From Lachnospira sp. UBA3790 (GTDB taxonomy: Bacteria; Bacillota; Clostridia; Lachnospirales; Lachnospiraceae): 64,000 nucleotides of DNA. The notes beneath the pieces were generated by a model that saw nothing but the letters and a program-made list of their open reading frames with translations, was not told the DNA's origin and did not search any database. Below, piece after piece: positions 8,297 through 16,699 of this stretch. The position numbers and the translations under genes were made by a program. The stretch is from positions 642,338 to 706,337 of the forward strand of contig DFEY01000003.1 in the NCBI GenBank assembly GCA_002369135.1, read 5' to 3'. The first letter of the stretch is position 1; every line of letters begins with the position of its first letter.

Positions 8297-8938
8297 CTAT
8301 TTAGTATACTTTAATGCCCATTTTCTGATTTTACTCATAGATTCGCCAGTAAAGTCTTTTCCAATTACTACCTTTGCACCTTTAGCAGATTTCTTAATCC
8401 CTTTTTCACTTCCTGAAATTCCACTACCTTCACTCGTACAGAATGTAACAACCTTTTTACCTTTTAGATTATATGATTCTAAGAATGTATTTATAATTCT
8501 TGGTTCTTGACCATACCAAATTGGATGTCCAACAAAAATCACATCATACTTTTCAATGTTTTTAACTTTGTTCTTAACCTTTGGTCTAGCTTTAGGATCA
8601 TTCTGTTCTTTGTTTGCTCTACAACTATCATTGTTATATTCCGTATCTGCTTTTGTATAAGCTTTTTGTGGTTTAATCTCAAACAATTTAGCGCCAGTTG
8701 CACTCTTTACCTGTTTAGCAACTTTAGCTGTATTTCCTGTGTTAGAGAAATAAGCCACTAATACTTTATTATTATTACTTTTCTTTTTCGCTTTCTTTTT
8801 TGCGTTATTCGCAGTTTCTTTCTTAGCTGCCACAGTTGTTGTCTTTGTATCAGACTTCTTTTCTGAATTACAACCACATGCACAACAAGTAACAACCAAA
8901 GCGCAAATAACTGTCATTAATAATAATTTCTTTTTCAT
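8297..8938 (-). CDS. Flavodoxin-domain lipoprotein
   Basis: 213 residues. A lipoprotein signal peptide ends in a Cys-rich stretch (CCACGCN), so it is likely lipid-anchored outside the membrane. A Lys/Ala/Thr-rich spacer (about 28-55) leads to a complete flavodoxin-like domain: VLVAYFSNTGNTAKVA binds the FMN phosphate, VGHPIWYG and FCTSEGSGISGSE form the isoalloxazine loops. Flavodoxin-like proteins of this kind often act as quinone or flavin reductases. It is the fourth gene of the TetR operon, 12 bases after the Ig-domain lipoprotein. Direction of electron flow and substrate are unknown. Confidence 0.88.
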   Translation of the reverse strand: MKKKLLLMTVICALVVTCCACGCNSEKKSDTKTTTVAAKKETANNAKKKAKKKSNNNKVLVAYFSNTGNTAKVAKQVKSATGAKLFEIKPQKAYTKADTEYNNDSCRANKEQNDPKARPKVKNKVKNIEKYDVIFVGHPIWYGQEPRIINTFLESYNLKGKKVVTFCTSEGSGISGSEKGIKKSAKGAKVVIGKDFTGESMSKIRKWALKYTK

Positions 8939-8950
8939 TTAAGCCTCCCT

Positions 8951-9640
8951 TTAAAAATGAATTTTTATTGTTACATTCTTTTTATCTAATAATGTTTTTA
9001 TTTCATTTTTAGATAAATTTATCTTTCCAAGTCTAGTATAGTCCCATTCATTTGATCCATAAAACACAACTATTTGATCACTTGAATATAACACTATATC
9101 TCCCGGACTAGTTGTAGTTTCTTTGTCATTACTTGGCAGAACTTTTCCAATACTACCAACCTGTTCAAAGCTACCATACCTAGACATTTTTATTTCAAGC
9201 GGTTTATCTTTTACCATATTGCGTAATGCTTTCACCGATTCATTATCTTTCCAAGTGACTGGAACCGTTTTACCATCTATTTCCATTTTTAATACTTCCC
9301 CTACGTTAGTGTTACATCCGCTTGAAGTAGTATTTGTTATAGCTTTTACAACAACTTTCACTTTGCATTTAAGTTTCTTTTTCCCAACTCTCGCTGTGAT
9401 AGTCGCTTTTCCTTTTTTCTTACCTTTAATTTTACCCTTTTTACTAACAGAAACAACACTCTTCTTGGACGAAGTCCACTTGACTTTTTTCTTTGTTCCC
9501 TTCACCTTTAGTTTGTATGTTTGTCCCACTTTAATAGTAACTTTCGTTTTATTAAGTCTAATTTTAGCTGGTGTACACGCACATAACAATCCAACCATTA
9601 AAAGACATGTTATCATTCCGATTAATACTTTTTGTTTCAT
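8951..9640 (-). CDS. Lipoprotein with Ig-like (Big_2) and cyclophilin-like domains
   Basis: 229 residues. The signal peptide has a lipobox-like LLCAC at residues 18-22. A lysine-rich Big_2 domain (about 26-98) has VKWTSSKKSVVSVS and GKIKGKKKGKA. The C-terminal half (about 115-229) resembles the cyclophilin-like fold found beside flavodoxins and aldo/keto reductases in clostridia: GSIGKVLPSND, SPGDIVLYSSDQIVVFYG and WDYTRLGKI. The role of that fold is poorly known. It is co-transcribed with the alcohol dehydrogenase (18-base gap) and the flavodoxin lipoprotein. Confidence 0.82.
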   Translation of the reverse strand: MKQKVLIGMITCLLMVGLLCACTPAKIRLNKTKVTIKVGQTYKLKVKGTKKKVKWTSSKKSVVSVSKKGKIKGKKKGKATITARVGKKKLKCKVKVVVKAITNTTSSGCNTNVGEVLKMEIDGKTVPVTWKDNESVKALRNMVKDKPLEIKMSRYGSFEQVGSIGKVLPSNDKETTTSPGDIVLYSSDQIVVFYGSNEWDYTRLGKINLSKNEIKTLLDKKNVTIKIHF

Positions 9641-9658
9641 AAATATCTTCCTTTCAGA

Positions 9659-10825
9659 TTACATGCTCTCTTTAATAATTTGCACAACTTCACCTCTTGA
9701 AAGCACTTTATAGCCACCTTCTAAAATGATAGTTCCATCGGCTATGCCTTCTATCATATCCTCAGTAGCTCCTAGTTCACCTAAAGTAACTTTTACTCCA
9801 ATCTTTTCCATCCAGTCTGCCATTGCATCTAAACCTTCTTTAGCTATTTGATCATCGCTTTTTCCTTCAGGATTTATACCCCAAACTTCAGTTGCAAATC
9901 GTTTAAACTTATGCAAACCATATGGAAGAATATATTTATAGTATGGAAGAGATACAGCCGCCAATGTCAAACCATGTGTAGCATCTGTATATGCTCCTGC
10001 CGATTGACCTAGCATGTGAACCATCCAATCTGTACTCTTACCTCTTGATATCAGAGTATTTAATGCCCATGTGGCTGACCACATAATATTAGATCTAGCT
10101 TCATAGTCCTCTGGGTTATCAATTGCAACTAAAGATGATTTGATAACTGATTTCATAAGCGCTTCCGCTAGATAGTCACTAGTGTTGTCATCATCACCAG
10201 AAAAATACTGTTCACATATATGATTAAAAATATCATATATTCCTGCCGTCATTTGACGTTTTGGAAGTGACATTGTGTACTTAGGATTTAGTATGGAAAA
10301 CTTAGGCATTACTTCTTCGCCAAAGACATGGCCTATTTTTAGTTTTTCATCGTGGTTAGTAATAACTGCGCCACCATTCATTTCTGAGCCAGTACCAGCC
10401 ATTGTCAAAACACATCCTACTGGAACTATTTCGCAAGTTGGTTCTTCAAATCTAATATAATATTTATCCCACGGATCTTCATCGCAGTTTACTGAAACAG
10501 ATACTGCCTTTGCATAATCACAACAAGATCCACCTCCTACAGCTAAAAGTAGGTCAACATTATTCTCTTTTGCCTTAGCCACACCATCTCTCAACTTTTC
10601 AACTGTTGGGTTTGGCATGACCCCACCATCTTCAACAATGTTTTTTCCATTCTTTTTTAGAATTGAAACAACATCATCATAAATTCCATTCTTTTTAATA
10701 GAACCACCGCCATATATCAACATAACGTTTTCTCCATACTTTGGCAATTCATCATTTAAGTATTTTAGAGAGTCATCTCCAAAATAAAGTTTTGTTGCAT
10801 TAACGTAACTAAAATTTCCAAGCAT
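9659..10825 (-). CDS. Iron-containing alcohol dehydrogenase
   Basis: 388 residues, the normal length. The cofactor loop GGGSCCDYAKA (family GGGSxxDxAK), the TMAGTGSEMN motif and the metal-binding histidines (HICEQYF, MVHMLGQ, DATHGLTLA) are seen. It resembles the BdhA/YqhD branch, which reduces aldehydes with NADPH; the butanol dehydrogenases of clostridia belong here. AAAAGGAG lies before the ATG. It follows tetR by 17 bases and precedes the two lipoproteins, so it is the main enzyme of a TetR-controlled operon. The natural substrate may be a reactive aldehyde, which is an inference. Confidence 0.92.
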   Translation of the reverse strand: MLGNFSYVNATKLYFGDDSLKYLNDELPKYGENVMLIYGGGSIKKNGIYDDVVSILKKNGKNIVEDGGVMPNPTVEKLRDGVAKAKENNVDLLLAVGGGSCCDYAKAVSVSVNCDEDPWDKYYIRFEEPTCEIVPVGCVLTMAGTGSEMNGGAVITNHDEKLKIGHVFGEEVMPKFSILNPKYTMSLPKRQMTAGIYDIFNHICEQYFSGDDDNTSDYLAEALMKSVIKSSLVAIDNPEDYEARSNIMWSATWALNTLISRGKSTDWMVHMLGQSAGAYTDATHGLTLAAVSLPYYKYILPYGLHKFKRFATEVWGINPEGKSDDQIAKEGLDAMADWMEKIGVKVTLGELGATEDMIEGIADGTIILEGGYKVLSRGEVVQIIKESM

Positions 10826-10842
10826 ATTTTTGTCTCCTTTTC

Positions 10843-11463
10843 TTATGGTAATATTTTTATCAAAACTTTATATATCATGTTTCGAATTGATACCTCTTTA
10901 TATTTAACTCCGGCTGCAGCCATAGCAGCCACTTGTTTATCTGTTGGATGTGCATATGGATAAACTCCATTCAAATATGGCAAAAAAACATATATAAAAT
11001 CATTTAATTCCTTGCTCTTACAACTCGGATTGAACTTCTTGATAACTTTTTCTAAAGCATCTTTTGATGCACCATATGACTGTTTAAAGTCTACTAATCT
11101 TTCTATCCTGCTGTTTTCTTCCATATCATACAAATTGACTGAAAGTAGTTTTAACAATAGTTCTCTTTTCTTAAAAACATCAGCAATCTTCCCAGCTAAT
11201 TGTTCTCTAGAAAGAGAATCATTATTTTTAATTATCTTTAGTAAATCATCAGTTAAAAAATCGTACTCTCTTTTAAATATGGCTAAAAAGATTTCTTCTT
11301 TTGTTTCAAAGTAATTATAGATAGATGTCCTAGTAAAAGATGTTACTTCACCAATATCTTTAATAGTTATATCTTTAAATATTTTCTTTTTATAAAGATT
11401 CACACATACATCCATTATTTCATCACGTCTGGATTCTGTAAGTTCTTTTGATAATCTAGGCAT
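10843..11463 (-). CDS. TetR-family transcriptional repressor
   Basis: 206 residues. The N-terminal helix-turn-helix region (about 1-60) reads as TetR: SRRDEIMDVCVNLY, FKDITIKDIGE and TSIYNYFETKEEIFLA. The C-terminal ligand domain is helical and matches the type seen in clostridial TetR proteins. I chose the ATG at 11463 (MPRLSKEL), preceded by GGGAGGTG at five bases; a longer frame to 11517 would run over an operator. Two palindromes flank the promoter, so it probably represses itself and the four genes downstream. The ligand is unknown. Confidence 0.9.
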   Translation of the reverse strand: MPRLSKELTESRRDEIMDVCVNLYKKKIFKDITIKDIGEVTSFTRTSIYNYFETKEEIFLAIFKREYDFLTDDLLKIIKNNDSLSREQLAGKIADVFKKRELLLKLLSVNLYDMEENSRIERLVDFKQSYGASKDALEKVIKKFNPSCKSKELNDFIYVFLPYLNGVYPYAHPTDKQVAAMAAAGVKYKEVSIRNMIYKVLIKILP

Positions 11464-11484
11464 AAAAGCACCTCCCGGATTATT

Positions 11485-11499
11485 CTGACACTGTGTCAG
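11485..11499. promoter_or_regulatory. Operator 2 of the tetR operon
   Basis: Perfect 15-bp palindrome CTGACAC-T-GTGTCAG, placed about +4 to +18 relative to the predicted start of transcription of tetR. It shares the half-site TGACAC with the second copy at 11524-11536; centres are 38 bp apart. Confidence 0.75.
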
Positions 11500-11508
11500 T
11501 ATGAGTAT

Positions 11509-11537
11509 AATATACATCTATCCTGACACCGTGTCAA
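11509..11537 (-). promoter_or_regulatory. Promoter of the tetR-adh operon
   Basis: On the minus strand: TTGACA (11532-11537), 17-bp spacer, TATATT (11509-11514). The -35 lies inside the upstream palindrome. Confidence 0.75.
11524..11536. promoter_or_regulatory. Operator 1 of the tetR operon
   Basis: Perfect 13-bp palindrome TGACAC-C-GTGTCA covering the -35 hexamer and the start of the spacer. Binding here would block RNA polymerase. Confidence 0.75.
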
Positions 11538-11550
11538 TATAAAAACAACA

Positions 11551-11578
11551 AAAAAGTCAGGCGAAAGCCTGACTTTTT
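11551..11578. terminator. Intrinsic terminator downstream of icd
   Basis: 12-bp stem AAAAAGTCAGGC / GCCTGACTTTTT with a GAAA tetraloop. It ends icd transcription before the tetR promoter. Confidence 0.9.
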
Positions 11579-11597
11579 AATCCTATTATTCTCGTTA

Positions 11598-12806
11598 TTA
11601 CATTAAATTATCTAATGTAACTCTGATTGCTTTAATAAACTCTTCAGTATTTAGTTTTTTCTTATTCTCTAAAGTTGAGATTAAGTAAAGGTCACCAGTC
11701 ATCTCGCCATTCTCGATTGTCTTAATACAAGCTTCCTCTAGTTTATCAGCAAATACCTTAAGGTCTTCTATTCCATCTAAGTCACCACGTTTTCTTAAAG
11801 CACCAGTCCATGCAAAGATAGTTGCGATTGGGTTAGTTGATGTCTCTTCGCCTTTTAAGTATTTGTAGTAGTGTCTTTGAACTGTTCCGTGTGCTGCTTC
11901 GTATTCATAGTTACCTTCTGGAGAAACTAGAACTGAAGTCATCATTGAAAGTGAACCAAATGCTGTAGCAATCATATCTGACATTACGTCACCATCGTAG
12001 TTCTTACATGCCCAAATGTATCCGCCATCTGATCTAACTACTCTTGCCACTGCATCGTCAATCAATGTATAGAAGTATTCGATGCCAGCCGCCTCAAACT
12101 TATCAGCATACTCAGCATCATAAATATCCTGGAATATATCTTTAAATGTGTGATCATACTTTTTAGAGATTGTATCCTTTGTTGAGAACCAAAGGTCTTG
12201 CTTGGTCTCTAATGCATAGTTGAAACAACTCTTTGCAAAACTTGTGATTGAATCATTTAAGTTATGCATACCTTGAACGATACCTTCTCCGTCGAAGTCA
12301 TGAATAGTCTCTCTCATTTCTGTGCCATCTTCAGCAGTAAAAACTAATTCTGCTTTTCCTTTGCCTGGCACTTTCATTTCAACGCCCTTGTAAACATCAC
12401 CGTAAGCGTGACGAGCGATTGTAATAGGCTTTGTCCAGTTTGAAACATATGGCTCAATTCCCTTAACAACGATTGGTGCTCTGAAAACTGTACCATCTAA
12501 GATAGCTCTGATAGTTCCGTTAGGACTCTTCCACATTTCTTTCAAGTCATACTCATCCATTCTTGCAGCGTTAGGTGTGATAGTTGCACACTTAACAGCT
12601 ACACCGTATTTCTTTGTAGCTTCTGCAGAATCAAAAGTAACTTGATCGTTTGTTTCATTTCTGTATTCTAATCCTAGGTCATAGTATTCTGTCTTTAGGT
12701 CGATAAAAGGAAGTAGCAATTCATCCTTAATCATCTTCCAAACAATTCGTGTCATCTCGTCGCCGTCCATCTCTACTAGCGGCGTTGTCATTTGTATTTT
12801 TTCCAT
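11598..12806 (-). CDS. icd: NADP-dependent isocitrate dehydrogenase (homodimeric type)
   Basis: 402 residues, resembling the eukaryotic-like homodimeric enzymes rather than E. coli Icd. It oxidises isocitrate to 2-oxoglutarate and CO2, producing NADPH and the carbon skeleton for glutamate. Motifs include SPNGTIRAILDGTVFR (isocitrate binding), RHAYGDVYK, the metal Asp region DDAVARVVRSDG and the coenzyme loop AAHGTVQRH. TCTCC-type Shine-Dalgarno (AGGAGG) precedes the ATG. It lies 64 bases downstream of leuS and has its own terminator. No citrate synthase or aconitase gene is in this window. Confidence 0.95.
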   Translation of the reverse strand: MEKIQMTTPLVEMDGDEMTRIVWKMIKDELLLPFIDLKTEYYDLGLEYRNETNDQVTFDSAEATKKYGVAVKCATITPNAARMDEYDLKEMWKSPNGTIRAILDGTVFRAPIVVKGIEPYVSNWTKPITIARHAYGDVYKGVEMKVPGKGKAELVFTAEDGTEMRETIHDFDGEGIVQGMHNLNDSITSFAKSCFNYALETKQDLWFSTKDTISKKYDHTFKDIFQDIYDAEYADKFEAAGIEYFYTLIDDAVARVVRSDGGYIWACKNYDGDVMSDMIATAFGSLSMMTSVLVSPEGNYEYEAAHGTVQRHYYKYLKGEETSTNPIATIFAWTGALRKRGDLDGIEDLKVFADKLEEACIKTIENGEMTGDLYLISTLENKKKLNTEEFIKAIRVTLDNLM

Positions 12807-12870
12807 AAAATCCTCCTATACTCTAACCTCAACATTTAATTCACAAATCGTTTTGAACGATTCAATTTTC

Positions 12871-15279
12871 TTATTTAACAACAAAGTTAATAATTCTTCC
12901 TGGCACAAAGATTTCTTTGACGATATCACCATTTATATTAACCGCCTCTTTACCTTGTGCTAGTGCCGAATCTTTATCAATGTCTTTTGCAATCTCTATA
13001 ACAGCTTTTGTCTTACCATTGATTTGAACCGCAATCTCGACAGTGTCTTCTACTATCTTTGACTCGTCAAACTCTGGCCACTTTTCAAATGCAATTGTGT
13101 CATCATGTCCCATTCTCTGCCAAATCTCTTCACTCACGTGAGGGCAAATACATGAGAACATCTTAATTAAGTTTTCAGCGTACTCTCTTGGACACTTACC
13201 AACTTTGTATACTTCGTTTACAAAAATCATCATCTGACTGATGGCTGTATTGTAAGCGAGCGCTTCAAAGTCCTCAGTAACCTTCTTAACTGTCTGATGA
13301 TAAACCTTTGTAAGTGAGTCATCATTTTCATCTGTTATATTTTCTGGATTTATAAAGAAAGTCCAAACTCTGTTTATAAATCTCTTTGCACCAACTACGT
13401 TGTTTGAGTTCCATGGCTTTGAAACCTCAAGTGGTCCCATAAACATTTCGTATAGTCTTAATGTGTCTGCACCAAACTCATCTACAATATCACTTGGATC
13501 AATTACAAACTCTGGGAAACGTTTACCCATCTTCACGCCGTTCTCGCCCAAGATCATTCCCTGGTGAACTAACTTTTGGAATGGCTCTTTAACCGGTGAT
13601 AAACCTTCATCGTAAAGGAATCTATTCCAGATTCTTGAATATAGTAAGTGTCCTACTGCATGCTCAGGACCACCTACATAAAGGTCAACTGGAAGCCAAT
13701 GTTTTAGTAGTTCATAATTTGCAAACTCATCATCGTTGTGTGGATCAATATATCTAAAGTAATACCAAGATGAACCCGCTGAACCTGGCATAGTGGATGT
13801 CTCTCTAGTTCCCTTTACGCCGTTCCTATCATATTGTTTCCACTCAGTTGCATTATCAAGTGGAGCCTTACCATTCTTTCCTTTATAGTCATCAAGTTTA
13901 GGAAGAACTAATGGTAGTTCATCGTCAGGCAATACATAAATCTCGCCATCTTCTTCGAACACACAAGGTACTGGTTCACCCCAGTATCTTTGTCTTGCAA
14001 AAATCCATTCTCTAAACTTATAGTTTACTTTCTTTCTACCTACGCCCTGTTTAACTAACTTTTCTGTGATAGCAGGCTTCGCCTCTTCCACAGTCATTCC
14101 ATCAAACTCTTCAGAGTTCATTAGTTTGCAGCCTTTGCCTAGGTAGTCTTCTTTCTCAAATGCATGTTCTGATACATCGCCACCATCAATAACTTGAATC
14201 ATATCAATGCCGTGTGCTTCGGCATACTCAAAGTCTCTTTGGTCATGACTAGGAACGGCCATAACCGCACCAGTACCATAACTTGCAAGCACGAAGTCAC
14301 CAATGAATAATGGAACTTCTTTGCCGTTGACTGGGTTGATACATGATAGACCTTCTAGTTTACAACCAGACTTAGTCTTATTAAGTTCAGTTCTGTCCAT
14401 ATCGCTCTTCTTCATAGTCTCGTCTATATACGCCTGAACTTCTTCTTTATTTTCAACTCTGTCCATTAACCCTTTGACGATGTCACCTTCAGGTGCAAGT
14501 ACCATAAATGTGATACCGTAAATCGTCTCAATACATGTTGTAAAGATTGAGAACTTTCCGCCGCCCACAATCTCAAAGTCTACTTCCACACCTTCAGATT
14601 TACCAATCCAGTTTCTCTGAATCTCTTTGGTAGACTCTGGCCAATCAATTTCCTCGAGGCCTTCTAATAACTTCTCAGCAAATGCAGGCTGATCAATTAC
14701 CCACTGCTTCATGTTCTTACGAACAACAGGGAATCCACCACGCTCTGACTTACCATCTATAACCTCATCGTTTGAAAGAACTGTTCCTAGTTCTTCACAC
14801 CAGTTAACTGGCATATCGATGTACTTTGCATATCCTGCTTCATAAAGTTTTTTGAAAATCCATTGAGTCCACTTATAGAACTTTGGATCTGATGTGGCAA
14901 CCATCTTTGACCAGTCATAGTCAAAGCCCAATTCTTTAAGCTGCTTTGAAAATACTTTTATGTTTTCCTGTGTAAAACCATCTGGATGGTTACCTGTAGT
15001 AACAGCGTACTGCTCTGCAGGAAGTCCAAATGAATCGTATCCCATTGGGTGAAGGACATTATAGCCCTGCATTCTCTTCATTCTAGACATAATATCAGTA
15101 GCCGTGTATCCTTCTGGATGTCCAGCGTGTAGACCTACTCCTGATGGATAAGGGAACATATCAAGCGCATAATATTTAGGCTTGCTAAAATCCCAGACAT
15201 CTGTTTTAAATGTCTCGTTCTCTTCCCAATATTTCTGCCATTTTTTCTCGACTTCTTTGTGATTATATGTATCTGACAT
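12871..15279 (-). CDS. leuS: Leucine--tRNA ligase
   Basis: 802-residue class I synthetase charging tRNA-Leu. The HIGH motif is HAGH within MFPYPSGVGLHAGHPEGY. The KMSKS loop is changed to KMGKR, keeping both lysines. In the CP1 editing domain the Thr-rich patch reads TTCIET where most bacteria have TTRPDT, while the editing Asp motif SHDQRDFEYA is kept. The RQRYWGEPVP stretch and C-terminal anticodon region are normal. AGGAGG precedes the ATG. No T-box stands upstream: the preceding gene ends only 13 bases away, so leuS depends on read-through or an internal promoter. Confidence 0.97.
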   Translation of the reverse strand: MSDTYNHKEVEKKWQKYWEENETFKTDVWDFSKPKYYALDMFPYPSGVGLHAGHPEGYTATDIMSRMKRMQGYNVLHPMGYDSFGLPAEQYAVTTGNHPDGFTQENIKVFSKQLKELGFDYDWSKMVATSDPKFYKWTQWIFKKLYEAGYAKYIDMPVNWCEELGTVLSNDEVIDGKSERGGFPVVRKNMKQWVIDQPAFAEKLLEGLEEIDWPESTKEIQRNWIGKSEGVEVDFEIVGGGKFSIFTTCIETIYGITFMVLAPEGDIVKGLMDRVENKEEVQAYIDETMKKSDMDRTELNKTKSGCKLEGLSCINPVNGKEVPLFIGDFVLASYGTGAVMAVPSHDQRDFEYAEAHGIDMIQVIDGGDVSEHAFEKEDYLGKGCKLMNSEEFDGMTVEEAKPAITEKLVKQGVGRKKVNYKFREWIFARQRYWGEPVPCVFEEDGEIYVLPDDELPLVLPKLDDYKGKNGKAPLDNATEWKQYDRNGVKGTRETSTMPGSAGSSWYYFRYIDPHNDDEFANYELLKHWLPVDLYVGGPEHAVGHLLYSRIWNRFLYDEGLSPVKEPFQKLVHQGMILGENGVKMGKRFPEFVIDPSDIVDEFGADTLRLYEMFMGPLEVSKPWNSNNVVGAKRFINRVWTFFINPENITDENDDSLTKVYHQTVKKVTEDFEALAYNTAISQMMIFVNEVYKVGKCPREYAENLIKMFSCICPHVSEEIWQRMGHDDTIAFEKWPEFDESKIVEDTVEIAVQINGKTKAVIEIAKDIDKDSALAQGKEAVNINGDIVKEIFVPGRIINFVVK

Positions 15280-15292
15280 ATTTGCCTCCTAG

Positions 15293-16606
15293 CTATTCTT
15301 CGATAACTGTTTCTGTCTCTACTTGTTTTTTCTTCTTTTTCTTTGTTTTCTTTTTGTGTTTTTTCTTAACTACTTTTTTCTTCTTGTGTTTTTTCTTTTG
15401 TCCTGGGAACTTGTACTTTTTCTTTGGACCTTTGTCCTCTTTCACCTTAACCTTTACAAAGGTCTGTGCTGCTCCCACATTTCCAGATTTATCTTTAGCT
15501 GTGACAACAACTGAAATGTCGCCCTCGTTCAAATCTTCTTTATCGATAGTTTGAACATTCATCACGCAATTTGGTTCATTACAAGATGCAGCCTTTCTTA
15601 CCATTTCTTTGATCTTATCAATGTTAGATTGTTTGATTACATCTTTTTTGTCTAAGCTCTTCAGTTCAAATTTAAACTTCTGATTAGCAATCGTAACCTT
15701 TGGCGGTGTAGTATCTACTACTTTAAATTTACATGTGCCCGACAGGTTACCTTTCTTGTAAGTAAACTTAATGTTCTTTAAACCAGTCTCTTTAGTGCTT
15801 ATCTTTTTATGTTTAAGCTGTGCTGTAACCACATTTCCTTTAGCGTCTTTTGCGATTATATTATCGAGGTAGTTTACTTTATGACCTTTCTCGATAGTCA
15901 CAGTCTTTAATCCAAATGTTATCTGATTATTCTTCTGCTTTTTATATGGATTGTTTTTGTTTGGATCTGTTGGATCCCAACCACATACTTTAGCTAGAGT
16001 AGGCTTTCTAACTGCCGTCTTAGTGATTTTATAATTTTGGTTAATAGCCAACTTAATCCTATATGCATTTGAACTAATCCATTTTGCATCATCACATGAA
16101 AAGTAAATAGATTGATCTTTGTGTTTTTCTCCACCAAGCGAATTATAAGATGATCGCTTCATAGTGTTTGGATACTTATCCTTATAAGAAACGCTCTGTA
16201 AATAACCCTTCTTAGAATAAATGGTATTATACTGATGCCAGTTTTTGCCATTTTTTATCCATGAATAAGTTTTTTTAAGATTATACATTCCCGGTTTAAC
16301 TTTTTTACCCACAGAACATTTTAGGCTCTTTTCATGTTGATATTTATTAATATCTGTGGTGTAAGACCAAACTTCTGCAAGACTAAAATTCTTATGAACA
16401 GAAACGATATACTTCTTAGTTTCTTTAGATACTTTAGTCTCTTCCTGCTTGGCCACACCACTAGTTTTGTCGGCTTCTTTGTTAACTTTGCTATAGATAA
16501 ACATCAATACACCAAAAATAATTCCAGCGACCACCAAAATCTCTAGAATCGTGATTAAAACACTCTTTACTTTTGGATTTTTTATTGTATCTATAGGATT
16601 TCGCAT
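15293..16606 (-). CDS. Membrane-anchored protein with Ig-like domains and a lysine-rich tail
   Basis: 437 residues, function unknown. A short basic N-terminus leads to one transmembrane helix (about 15-37); the rest should be outside the cell. The middle (about 70-210) is unrecognised. Two Ig-like pieces follow: one near 225-290 with TGLKNIKFTYKKGNLSGTCKF, and one near 292-390 with DISVVVTAKDKSGNVGAAQTF, as in surface proteins with HYR/bacterial Ig folds. The last ~45 residues are mostly Lys with some His, ending in an acidic VETETVIEE. The basic tail could bind teichoic acids or DNA, which is inference. The promoter suggests a nearly leaderless mRNA. Confidence 0.75.
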   Translation of the reverse strand: MRNPIDTIKNPKVKSVLITILEILVVAGIIFGVLMFIYSKVNKEADKTSGVAKQEETKVSKETKKYIVSVHKNFSLAEVWSYTTDINKYQHEKSLKCSVGKKVKPGMYNLKKTYSWIKNGKNWHQYNTIYSKKGYLQSVSYKDKYPNTMKRSSYNSLGGEKHKDQSIYFSCDDAKWISSNAYRIKLAINQNYKITKTAVRKPTLAKVCGWDPTDPNKNNPYKKQKNNQITFGLKTVTIEKGHKVNYLDNIIAKDAKGNVVTAQLKHKKISTKETGLKNIKFTYKKGNLSGTCKFKVVDTTPPKVTIANQKFKFELKSLDKKDVIKQSNIDKIKEMVRKAASCNEPNCVMNVQTIDKEDLNEGDISVVVTAKDKSGNVGAAQTFVKVKVKEDKGPKKKYKFPGQKKKHKKKKVVKKKHKKKTKKKKKKQVETETVIEE

Positions 16607-16614
16607 ACCGGTAT

Positions 16615-16643
16615 ATTATACACTAAAACAGGCAATAATTAAA
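16615..16643 (-). promoter_or_regulatory. Promoter of the lysine-tail protein gene
   Basis: Minus strand: TTTAAT (16638-16643), 17-bp spacer, TATAAT (16615-16620). The predicted start of transcription is only about 2 bases before the ATG, and no Shine-Dalgarno is present. Confidence 0.55.
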
Positions 16644-16657
16644 GAAAAGATATAAAT

Positions 16658-16687
16658 AGAACACACGAGATTTGACCCGTGTGTTCT
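16658..16687 (-). terminator. Intrinsic terminator of thiT
   Basis: 10-bp perfect stem AGAACACACG / CGTGTGTTCT with a 10-base loop; on the minus strand it is followed by a T-rich but interrupted tract. Confidence 0.65.
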
Positions 16688-16699
16688 AGTGAAAATTTG

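Noticed and set aside
12807..12870. Small hairpin AATCGTT/AACGATT between leuS and icd as terminator
   Set aside because: It has a 3-base loop and no convincing T-run; not called as a feature.
15280..15292. T-box before leuS
   Set aside because: Gap of 13 bases; no leader possible between the genes.
15210..15554. Phe-rich open frames on the plus strand
   Set aside because: They are the antisense of the lysine-rich tail; no start signal.
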